Below, one piece after another: positions 49,992 through 60,318 of a stretch of DNA of 64,000 nucleotides (position 1 is its first letter; each line of letters opens with the position of its first letter). Under the pieces are notes generated by a model. It did no database searches and had not been told where the DNA came from. It was given only the letters and a program-made list of their open reading frames with translations. This stretch comes from Todiramphus chloris collaris (lineage: Eukaryota > Chordata > Aves > Coraciiformes > Alcedinidae): the NCBI GenBank assembly GCA_025345505.1, contig JANVCC010000020.1, positions 53,399,118 to 53,463,117 on the forward strand, in the 5' to 3' direction. The position numbers and the translations under genes were made by a program.

Positions 49992-50698
49992 TGTCTCGGT
50001 TTGAAAGACAGGTGTCTGCCAACATGTCCCTTGGAATGGAAATGCAACCCCCTCCCCTCCGAATGCTTGTAATTTTGAAATTAAGGGGCTTTCAGGCAAA
50101 GGTATGAGGAATAGGAATAACAGTTCTTTACTAGAGATCTACATAACAGGACAAACAAACAACACTAACTACGGTAGTAACAGGAAAACAGCACCGGGAA
50201 CCCAGTGCCAACCTCTCGGGGGCTCCCGGGGAGCAGGGAGGGCGCGATGGTCTCCCCGCCGCTCCGGAGCCAGCTCAGGCCCCACGGGGCAATGGCCGAC
50301 GGAAAGCCCGCGTCACGAATCCCCTGGGCAGCCCATCCCGGTGTCCAGCAGGATCCTCGGGAGACAGCAGGGGTAGGAGGCGAAGCAGGGACGACTTCTC
50401 TCCAAGCTGATCCCGGTGTCCCGCCGGATCCTTGGTAGGCAGCAGGGAGAGCAGGAGATGCAGCGGGGATGAGGTCTCTGCACCACGAGGGCAGCTTCTC
50501 CTCCTCGAATGCAGGGAGCAAACCAAGTGAGAGCCCCAGGGGCTCCACCCAACCCCCTTTATTCGGCAGGCTGGACCCCTCCCCCTGTGGCCAGGTCCTT
50601 TTGTGTCTCTTAACTACGGCCATTTACCTCCCTGACAAACAAGTATGGAAAAATTCTTTAAGAGAAGGAAAACAGAATAACTCCCCAAAACCTCAACA
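49992..50698. mobile_element. solo LTR of an endogenous retrovirus-like element
   Basis: The block starts TGTCTCGGTTTGAAAGACAG, ends CCTCAACA, is 707 bp long, and is flanked on both sides by GTATA. TG...CA ends plus a 5-bp duplication are what a retroviral integrase leaves. Five bases favours the ERVL class over the usual 4 bp (ERV1) or 6 bp (ERVK) of other classes. No internal gag/pol or second LTR is present, so this is a solo LTR left by recombination. The centre (about 50200-50600) is far more GC- and CpG-rich than its surroundings. A possible AATAAA signal sits on the minus strand at 50558-50563, weakly suggesting minus orientation. The 152-codon open frame on the minus strand is likely a by-product of GC content. 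I do not assign a subfamily name. Confidence 0.88.
50335..50484. repeat. two-copy 75-bp tandem duplication inside the LTR
   Basis: ATCCCGGTGTCC occurs at 50335 and again at 50410, followed each time by a GGATCC-centred stretch and AGCAGGG-rich sequence. The two 75-bp units are imperfect copies. Such internal duplications are common in LTRs and help distinguish subfamilies. Confidence 0.75.
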
Positions 50699-50703
50699 GT
50701 ATA
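50699..50703 (+). repeat. 3' target-site duplication of the solo LTR
   Basis: GTATA immediately after the terminal ACA of the LTR matches 49987-49991 exactly. A sixth matching base is not present on either side. Confidence 0.8.
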
Positions 50704-51941
50704 AAAAGACAGCTCCTTCCCAAAAAAGCCCAAACGACTCCCCTTATTCAACACTGCTTTTGAATGTCTTCCTGCCCTTACAGCCTCCTTTTAATTTCTA
50801 ACCCACGTCTGCCAAAATACTTAGATTCCAATCAAGTCAGTTCACAGAGCATTAATACTTAGATAAATAAATGCAACAGGCAGTCAAGCTGCTGTGAACT
50901 AATGTCAGGACACTTGAAAGTGCCATATTTCTGATAATGGTGTCACTTTCCGAAAGGCATGCAAACTGGTTTAATCGAATGTTACCTTTTATTAAATTCC
51001 CAACCGTTGGAAAGGAGATTGCATGGGAGAATTTAAAAGATTGGGAGTTTCTGGCTTTATTTCTGCACTGCTGATAAGCAGTAATTTTTGCAGAAGCGGA
51101 AGAAGTAATCCTCTGCAATAAAACCATTTTCATAATACCATGGGAATGAGTTATTGCTTGAGGTGAGGCACAGTTTCTAATGGCCGCCTAAGCTTTCATC
51201 TCCATCTTTCATAGGCTAGTCAGACATTTTTATAGTGCTGACACAAAAAGAGAGCATTTATGTTGCTTCCATTCTCCATCTGTCAACAGTTAGGTTAAAG
51301 TGCCACTACAGGAATACTTTTCATCTGATTTCCATTCCAACGTGGTTCATCAATATACAGTATTTGAGCCATGTCAACTCTCAGGGTCCTAACCATGTAT
51401 TTTTTATGCACTGTTAATGGTTAGTAAATAGGGTTACACAAAAGTCTGTCTTTTTAATGTGAAGAAGGTGGTACTTTCTTTTATTCTGAGTTTCCCTGAT
51501 GTTACCTCCCTTACAGTTTTCCAAACTAGCGTGATTTGGTTTTGAGTAAATAGTGTGAAAAGTCGAAATATATTAGGCCAGGAAGGAAGTGGATTTTCAT
51601 TTTGTTCGATTAATACATCTGTGAGCACCAATAATGGATGAAAATTTGTGCATCAGGGAGGAGCAAAAGGTAAAGAAGGAAGAATTGCAATAAAACTTCT
51701 AATCCCTGTTTTACTTATGATTCCTTTCAGCTAATGAACCTAGTTTTATTAGTGGCATAGACCACGGAAAGGTTATTCTGTGGAGAAATTCACAGACCTC
51801 TGTGAAAAAAACTCATTACCTTATTCCCTGCTTAGTGCAGCTGCAAGACTGAAGAGGATAAATGTGTTTGTAGCGAACCAATCCAAACTGAGGCACACAG
51901 ATTTCCTATCCTGTGGAAACTCTGGTTTTGTTAGTATCTGG

Positions 51942-51990
<49 letters not shown>

Positions 51991-54250
51991 AACAGAAAAT
52001 AAAACTGCAAGGGCAAGAATTGATACCTTTATTTTTAAGGCATGCTTTCTGGGCTTATTTCTAGAATTATGCTTGTGAATTCCTGGATGTATTTTTTTTC
52101 TTGGTTGGCCCCTACCTTTTTTTGTAGAATAGCACCCAAATGCAAATACCTCCAAACCCAGCTTCTTTCACTGATGGTGAGTAGAACAGAGAAGTTATTC
52201 CAGACCACTTCAGTTTATTCCACTATGCAAAACAGTATGTTGCAAAAATATCCTCGCTGATGAGAAAGAGGTGGATGGGGGATGTTAAACTTATTTTGAA
52301 TCAAAACAGGGGAAAAAAAAAAAAAAGTTAAACTCTGAAGAGAGGGACAGAGAAAACAATCTGTTTTTAAAGAGATTTTCTTCCAAGTACCCTTGTCCCT
52401 TGGGTATGCAATATTCACTTAGTGTAAATTTCTTTCATCTTTCTCTTAGATTTTGAGTGCCTCATTTTTCTCTAGCTAATATAGTGCAGTTCATATACTA
52501 TATTTTATGGGTGACTGGCTTCAAGAGGAAGGTAGGTGTGAAAGACCAGGCAACCATGAAGCTGAGTTATATGGAGTAATCACTACAGGGGAGAAGGAGG
52601 GTTTAGTCCTTTTCCTGCCACAGTCAGATGAGGGTTTCACACTATGGGAATGATTGTAGAGATTCAATGGAACTGCTGCTTGGTTTTGTTTCAAGTTGTT
52701 TTCAGTTCATTGGCTGAGATTCCTGGCTTCTGGAAACTTTACGTTATGTTTCTGCACAATCCAGAGGATGCTGTTGGCCACTGGGTGGGTGTTACAACAT
52801 TCTCACTCTGCGCCTGGCTCAAGCTCCATGATTAACTTGTTAGCTGTGCTCTTGTGCTCCGTGTGTGTACATATGTAAAGTACCACATCTTGGCTTCACC
52901 TAAACAAGAGGCTTTTTTGTCTCAACGGAGCACGTTGTGTTGCATTTCTCGCTGTCAGAGTCTGTGTATTTGTATAATTAGGACTGTCCAGCTGGTGCAT
53001 GTGTTTCTGAGCTCTTACAGAGTTGAGATACAGGCCTGAATTTTCACAGATTTGAAGAGATGAAATCCAAATTCCTTGGACTGTTTTTTATGGCCAGTGT
53101 CTTAACTGCCTTTTTACTGCGATAGGGTGATGCAAAGAATCAAAACATCTTAAAAGTGCATTTATTTGTGGCTTTAAGATGTTTAAATTGTGTGTTTTTG
53201 CTGGTCTATCTTATAACCTTCTTTCATCCAGATGGGAGTTTTCTGTTTCCCCAGCCAATCTTTCATTGTTTCCACTAAGCAGGGACCTGAGTACTATTAG
53301 GAACAGGAGAAAGGGGAAAAAAAAAAAAAAAAGAAGGAATTTTATGCCTGTTTTATTCATATCTACAGCCTTCTTTCTCTTAGTTGTGCTTCTTCAGTCC
53401 TCTCCTCCTTACATTGTTGTCCACCCTCTGTTACCTCCCACAATGATGATTAATGGAATGCTCTACACTTTTTTTGAACTCTTGGTTTTTCCTCTTAGTT
53501 CCTGATTATTTTAATTCTGCCAGACCTTTTTTTTCATATACTTTCCTCGTCTGCCTCTAATTTACAGTATATCATGTCTCCTACTCCGACCCCTCATTTC
53601 CATTCATGTAACGTTCCACGTTCTTTCTTGGAGCCTGGGCTGAGCACACAGACCAGTTAAAATGAAAATATACTTTCCAGATTTTAGTAGCCTAATTATT
53701 TTATTATAAATGAAGCTGAGACATCAATCAGACTGTTCTCTAAATCCCAGTCACATCAGCAGCTAAATGAAAATTTCAGTTATTCTCTCCCATTCCCAGC
53801 CTACTTTCTTTTAAATGGTATTATCACAGCAAATATTAGGAGTTTAGACATGTCCATAGTCTTTTGTTGAAAAGCTCTTGCAAACAAGGAAAGGAAGATG
53901 CATCTGAAATCCTAATATCTCATGAAATAATATTAACAATGGGTCTGGCACATGTGAGCATTCAGACAGGAGGCTGTCAGATCCCGGGAGGTTGAAAGCG
54001 AGAACTATTTGAAAGACAAAGAGCAAATCATAGAAATGGCAACTTGAGAAAAAGGAGTTTTTCAAGCCAAGCAGTGCAGGCTCCTGGGACTGGTTCTCAG
54101 CAGTGACACTATTTCACTTCTTGGCTCCAGACAGGGATTTCTGAAGAGCCTCACAGGACTTGAGCATGTCCAGTAATCAGATCCTGTCCTCTCCGACAGC
54201 CTCAGCTTTTTTCAAAGTTGTGAGTGCCCAGAGCTGCTAAGGTCTTTAAT
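50704..54250. other. non-coding DNA with no recognisable gene
   Basis: Unique AT-rich sequence with the poly(A) run listed separately, an A14-type run near 52.31 kb and another near 53.32 kb. No open frame over 110 codons and none with recognisable content. Confidence 0.65.
51942..51988 (+). repeat. 47-base poly(A) run
   Basis: Forty-seven uninterrupted A follow a GTATCTGG stretch. A retrocopy tail was considered, but the upstream 200 bases resemble no gene I know and no flanking duplication is apparent. The exact length is likely uncertain. Confidence 0.9.
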
Positions 54251-54310
54251 TAGAGCTGTGGGTGCTCAGCTCTGCCGAAAACCAAACCCGGAGCACCTCA
54301 AGTTGCTTAC
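54251..54310. repeat. relic of an old sauropsid-type interspersed repeat
   Basis: GAGCTGTGGGTGCTCAGC followed by TCTGCCGAAAACCAAACCC resembles the widespread bird/turtle repeat segment that reads roughly 'gctgtgggtgctcagcacctctgaaaatcaggcc'. Recognition is from memory, and I cannot give the family name. Its orientation is opposite to the relic near 60.3 kb. Confidence 0.4.
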
Positions 54311-55624
54311 TCAAAACCAACCCCTCAAGAAGGTGTGTGGCCACACTGGGAGTATTTTGCCTTTCAGGCCTTCTTATAAATTCCCTTCCCTTCATTTTTC
54401 TTTCCTGTTAATTAGGAGAGATATTGCAGCAAATTAGTTATTTAGGTAAAAAAGCTGTGTGGAGGAAATGGACACTTAAAATAATCTGCTTAGAGACCTC
54501 ACTTGAGCTTTTGGAGGTCCTGTGTTTTGACTCGGTGCAGAAACATATAATGGTTATTAATACACTTCTTTATTCCACGCTTATTTAAGGCAAATACATG
54601 GGTACCTCTGTGACCAGTGGGGAGGCATGCTTCTTCTAGAGGGTGATTTGGTGCCTTTTAAGTTCGGGTCTTTATATCTGAGATTTTTCTAATTATTTTT
54701 ACTGCTCCCAAACCCTCTTTCATATCCTTTCCTGCTCTGACTGCAGTTCGCAGTATATTATTTCTCCTTCTCTAACCTGTTTTCTCTGTAACCGTGAGCA
54801 CAGAGGAAGTTTGGAAAGCTAATATAGGCACTTCAGTAGTACCCTCTCTGTAGTGAAAGGCAGTTTAAACTAACTAGACAAAATGACAGGGAAGGATGCT
54901 GGAGAGGGTGAAGTAATTTGTGGTCAGACACAGAATCAGTCACAGGAATATAATTGTCTCCCCAGGTCTAGTCCAGTGTTTGTCTGTTTGTTTTTTTTTC
55001 CAGTGGCCTCCTTAGAACTGTATACCTTATTAACAATGTGTACCAGTAGCCAATCTTACATTAGGGATCCATTCTTTTTTTTTTTTTTTTTTTTTCTCTT
55101 AGCAAGTTTTTTTTTTTTTTTAATAAATTATCATGAAAATGAACAGAAAAGTCTAAAGGTTTTGTTTCTTCTATTTCCCCTTTAATACATTAGTATTTTT
55201 GGTTTTATTTCTGCCCTTTTTTCTTCTGCTAAACTCCAAGGGGATGAAGATATGTGAGAGACAACTTTAAGAGCTTTATCAAACTTCGGTCTAATAATAA
55301 TGAGATTTGCAACGGGCTACTAAAGGGGACAGATCAGAACCACTTACCATAATGGCACTAGAAAGTAATGAAGATTCAAGTGGTTTTTGTTAGATAGGAA
55401 AGCTATCAGAAATCCTCTAATATGCTATTGCTAGAGAAAAGGCAGTCATTGATGTCAGGAAAGGTTGGTTTCTAGTTTTTGTTTCAAATCCAGGCAAAGC
55501 AGCTTGACATCTGTGTTGTTTGGATTTGTGGGACTCCAGGTGTGCATTGCTGGGGCTCTCCCTCCCATTAAACCTTTAAATAAAGGTTCTAATAAATTTC
55601 CATTAAAATAAGTAGTAACCACAT

Positions 55625-55681
55625 TTAATGACCAGTTTGTTTGAGTGTTAACAGCCTGTTAGCTAACAAACTGGTCATTAA
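55625..55681. repeat. 17-bp perfect inverted repeat (hairpin)
   Basis: TTAATGACCAGTTTGTT at 55625-55641 pairs perfectly with AACAAACTGGTCATTAA at 55665-55681. The 23-base loop itself contains TAACAG and CTGTTA. Outside the arms pairing stops. The size is similar to a short pre-miRNA stem, but I do not recognise a known miRNA sequence. It could equally be a tiny foldback element or a templated-mutation product. Confidence 0.85.
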
Positions 55682-57485
55682 CTGGTGCTAACTTCTCCAT
55701 ACTTGTTTAAATAATCCCTTAACATCTGCCCTGTTTGTATTAGGGTGCTCATGTAAAATCTTTGTTGATGTTTCCCTTCTTGTATTTTTTTTTTTTTTTT
55801 GTCTGAGAATACCATTATTACCCAGTTTGGTCCTTTTTTCTGTGATTGTTCCCCTTCTCCCTGCTAGTATTTGCTCTTTGTGCATTAAGACAGCAGTTTT
55901 ATTTTCTTCTGTGTTTTTCTCTAGATTTATCTTAAAACCACTGCTTGTTCAAGTGAATTAGGTGACAAACCCCTAGAGGTAAATTCAACTACGGGACATA
56001 AAACTCACAAATCAGTGGAGCTGTGGGCTACATCCTGATTATGTACAGAATTCAAATGCGCTTGAGGAACCTATTTGTATGCTGTTAAGAGGAAGCAGAA
56101 ATCAAGTCCCCAGTCTCGCGAAGATACCAATGCCTTTCTACAAGTCCAACAGAATGACTTATGTGTAAACTTGCATCATGTTTGCAAAACTAGATTCTGT
56201 CTATTGTAGGCTTACTTCGACTGTAGCATTTGTTTTATACCACAGGCTGTCTTAGCTTCATCCTGTGAAAGGAGGAAGAGAGTCAATTTAGTTCAAATAA
56301 AATCTTCAGCTTTGGCCAACACTCAAAGTTAAAATCAGCCACTCTTGGGGGGGGGGGAGGGAAGGTAGAGAAGGGGAAAGAGCATTTCACAACTATTTTT
56401 TGTGTTTATTTTCTGATTCCAAACTAAAGCTGGTAAGTAAGGGTGGGCAGCACCTCAGGAAGATATCTGTGTCTCCTTACCTCAGAGCAGGATCAAGGAA
56501 AATTGTGTCACACCTGGCATGTCTCTCTAACTTCTTCTTGAAAGATGTCCAGGAGCAGCTGCCCTGCGGCTTTCTTGGGCCTTCTGTTCTTGCACTTTGC
56601 TATTCTTACTGCTGTAAATGCCAGCCTGAAATTTTCTTGCTGCAGTGTAAGTCTACTGGTTGTTATGCTGTTCTGAAGACATAACACCAAAGGATTCCTT
56701 CTTTTTGCAGTTAATATACCATGGACTTTAAAATGTTATCACATGTGTGCTGAGTCTTCTGCTCTTTAGGCTAAAAAATCCCAAATCTGTGTCTTCTCTT
56801 TGATTGATTTACATCTTCTTAAGACACAGGACTCAAAACTGGACCCAGCATGCAGCTAAGGTCCAACTATAGATATAATAGAAAGATCACTTCAGGTATC
56901 TTAGAAGTTATTTTTCTGTTTATTAAGCCCAGTATAAAGTAATCCTTTTTTCCGGGAGAATTAGCATGTCCTATTCAGGATCAGCTACAGCCCTCTGATG
57001 CTGCTCTGAATATGTGCTACCCAAAAGCTGATCACTACCCTTTCTTTTTGCAGCTAGTGATTCATGCCTATCTTATACTTGTCCTATTGAATTTCATATT
57101 TCCTTTTTTTTTTTTTTTTTTTTTCTCCAGTATTTCAAGTTGCTATAAGGGTACCTATAGTCATGAAATTCCCACTGCAGCTTTGCAGATGCAAAAAATC
57201 TGGGTCATTCAGATAGGCAAGCATAAATGTGTGCTTCCTGTAACAAACAATCTTTTAAGCAGTTTAGTGTCATGCGTTGCAGTTTTTACAGCTTAGTTAC
57301 TGTCTCCCTCAATAGCTAATAAAATAGACTGTAAAACTTCACATTCTATAGGCCAAAATAGAGGATACTTCTGTTGTTCTGTTTCATTAAGAAAAGAAGG
57401 CTTGTGGTTGGGCTGTCTTTCCATCTGTTTGTCTGTGTGCAAGTCCCTTTTGAACATATTACCCTACTAATTTGCTGCAGGGACA

Positions 57486-57510
57486 GAAGCCTCACAGGGA
57501 CTGAGGCTTC
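57486..57510. repeat. 9-bp stem-loop
   Basis: GAAGCCTCA at 57486-57494 pairs with TGAGGCTTC at 57502-57510 around a seven-base loop. No T-run follows on the + strand, and the region is eukaryotic, so this is not a bacterial-type terminator. Confidence 0.7.
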
Positions 57511-57588
57511 CAGGACTTTGGTGAAAGCTTGAGTGGATTGAAGGAAGGGAATCAAACCCTCCTGGTCAAGGCGACGTGACATGTGCTG

Positions 57589-57624
57589 CCTTCCACCTGC
57601 CTCACAGGCAGGATGCCTGGAAGG
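57589..57624. repeat. bulged 14-bp stem-loop
   Basis: CCTTCCACCTGCCT at 57589-57602 pairs with AGGCAGG at 57606-57612 and then TGGAAGG at 57618-57624, with a three-base loop and a five-base bulge on the 3' side. The structure is GC-rich and moderately stable. No function is implied by the sequence alone. Confidence 0.7.
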
Positions 57625-60210
57625 AACCACGGACTGGTGCTGGGCAAATGGAAGTGGCGGCTATTGAGGTGACGGTGGGCCCCAGGGAAATAAAGTAACA
57701 GTTATGCTGAAGGAGATATTTGTTTTGTCAGCTGTTGATTTTGTGAAACAAAAATCAAAGCCAAGGATGTTCCACTGGCAAGATAGTTGGGTCTTTACAA
57801 AGCAGATGTAGGCAGTCATGTAGGTAGCCCTGTAATGGATAAAAATGGTCAATTAAAAATGACCACTACTAAGATTGGAATGTGATTTTTTTAATAGTAA
57901 AAACTTGAGTTCTGTCATGTCTGTCTGCACACTCTCAGGCCATGATGAATAGCAGAGCAAGTGACTCTTCTGTGACTCTCTTTATTTCTCTTCAGTTCTT
58001 AACTGTGAGTCAACTGTAATACCTGCACGTTTGAGCAGCATTATCCATGTATGATTTACAGTGCCTACATTCAGCAGTTGAAACAGATGCAATTTGAGTC
58101 TCCTGATTTTAGGATGTCATCTGATTTTTTCCATTTGTATCCTGTTCCTTGCAATGGGAGATGCACTGGAAGAAATTCAGCACTTGGATGATTTCCTGCT
58201 GTACTTTAGGATTGTCAGTTCAGCTATGTACCATCTAAAGCTCTTCTTCAGCAGAATTCCATTGTAAATAATCTGTCCAGCTTGATGGAGATGTCTTGTG
58301 AAAATAAACACAGTGCTTAAAGGGATGCATCTGCTTCTTTACAAAGAGGCTACAGATATGAAACCTGTGCTGCAGATTCTCAAATTCACTTTTAGAGAGA
58401 CATAATGCATTTCAGCCATTGAACGATTGCAGGCCCTTCGGGTGCCCTAAAAATCTCTTGTGAAAACATTCAAGGACACCATGACTCTCTGGATTGGAGA
58501 TGCTGGGGTTTTGGCTTCGTGGACTTTCCATAAAGTAACAATTTCCAAACTGCTGCCTCTTCCAGGAGTGTTAGAAGGGTAAGTGTCTGGATAGATCAAA
58601 GGTCTGAATCCTGCTTACTCCAAAAGACCTTACAAATAAAGAAGTAATGTGCTATTCTTTTGCACTTGGGCAGGTCAACTGAGTTTTCAGTTCAGTGAGA
58701 CTTTTAATCACCTTGCATCCCTCCACTTCAATAATGTAAAATGAAATGGCTTTAAAAAAATCATCTGTGTTAAAAGCCTTGAGAAAAATCTTGAAAGGCA
58801 CATGTGAAAATGGAAGATGTGGCGGAACTGTGTCATTTGATAGATTAGTTTCTTCCCTTTTGGTTTGGGCAGTCATCTGGCTTTAAATTACACAGAGACA
58901 AGTTATTTCTGTTACACAGCTGGGAGCAGAGAGCTCTTAGATGATACTGGATTAAGAACCTGAGCAGTCTCATTGGAACATGCTTGCGTTTAGGTGCATG
59001 GTTGCCATGCCTTGCTGAACTGAGACCTAAGGGCTATTTTATTTAAAGATACCTACAGAGGTACCGAAGCAAATCCCATGCAGAGAGGGCAAATATGGAT
59101 GCCTTGTTCATGGTAAGCTGCTTTCTGTGCTGGCCTACACCAAGCAGAGAGTTACGGGTGTTTCACCTATTCAGAGAAAGGGTGACTGTGTCTCTGTCAC
59201 TGGAAGAGGAGGTGCATGGTAATTACCATTACTAAAGACTCATCCTCTGTGGTTTTGGTTGGGTATTTTTCTTTCTCGGTTGACAGTCCATCAGTGAATT
59301 ATATATATTGCTTGCCAAACTGTAATGACAGTGACACCTGTCATTTTACTCAGGGACAGGGGATGAGAAAGGTTGATTCATAACTCATGTACAAGTTAGG
59401 GGAGAAGGAAAATGAGAAAGAAGTTGCTTCCTGTGTAGCTGGTCAGTAGTGGTGGGATAACCGTAAGTGACGTGCCTTTCTGCAGAGTTTCTGCATTAGC
59501 GGTGGCTGGCACTGAGCAGATGTTCAGGCTATTCTGGTCACTCTTCACCTTTGTCTTCAAGGTGCATCAATCACTGTAATTATAATGGGACATGGAGCCG
59601 GCAACTGAAGGAGAAAAATCAACCCAATCCTAGGAACAATCTTTCTTGATGAATTCTTCCCCCTAAATCGAAACAATTTGCTGGGTAACCCAGCTGGGGT
59701 TCATATGCTTTTGATTACTGTGGGCTATTTAGCTTTACAAAATGACATGCTGCTTAATGGACTTTTAATGGTTATAGGTTTCTCTCTCTTTTTTTTTTTT
59801 TTTTTTAATGAGCTTCACCAGTTTGTTACTAATGCCCTGTAGAAATCTGGCAAAGGGCCAGATTTTATGTTACAAATTTTCTGGTTTTCATGCGGCATAA
59901 GTGCAACCCATGCAGCCAGTGGGGATGTCTGTGTTACCAATCATACTGTAATGCCAGTAAATAAAAAGGAAAAAAAAGAGCTAATTGAGTACCCTGCAGT
60001 CCTAATAATGACATATGCAAAGATGATATAATTAACACTTTGCAGCTGAAGTCTTGCAAGAAGTCCAGTCTGTTGTTCCACCTCTGAAAGATTGAGTTTC
60101 TTAAAGCTCTGCCAGGTTGACAAGTGACATGAAGGTTATGCACTCTCAAGGCACAGATAAGGTTATGTCCTTCTGAACAAGAAAGTGGGAACTCTGAACA
60201 TTTTACTAAA

Positions 60211-60318
60211 TACAGGGGCCTACATTTTCAGCAATGGCTATGCATCAGCTTTCACGTGGTCCTTCTTAAAGGGGCTCATTTATTTTCAGAGAGTGAGCAC
60301 TCAGCACTTCAGAAAAGC
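60211..60318. repeat. relic of an old sauropsid-type interspersed repeat
   Basis: The stretch GGGGCCTACATTTTCAG, then CTTCTTAAAGGGGCTCATTTATTTTCAGAG broken by small changes, then GTGAGCACTCAGCACTTC follows closely, in order, a repeat I know from bird and turtle genomes ('ggcctgattttcag ... cttaaaggggcctgattttcag ... gagcactcagcactt'). The family name is not assigned. It carries no coding sequence. Confidence 0.5.

Larger units (their letters stand above)
54311..60210. other. non-coding DNA with hairpins and homopolymers
   Basis: There is no recognisable gene. Poly(T) runs lie at 55075-55095, 55107-55121, 57104-57124 and near 59.79 kb, and an 11-base G run at 56347-56357. The hairpins near 55.65 and 57.5-57.6 kb are listed separately. 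The AT-rich block at about 59690-60060 has the look of conserved non-coding DNA, but this cannot be shown from one genome. Confidence 0.55.

Noticed and set aside
50165..50623. 152-codon minus-strand open frame with Pro/Ser/Gly-rich composition.
   Set aside because: It lies wholly inside the non-coding solo LTR, where high GC content removes stop codons by chance.
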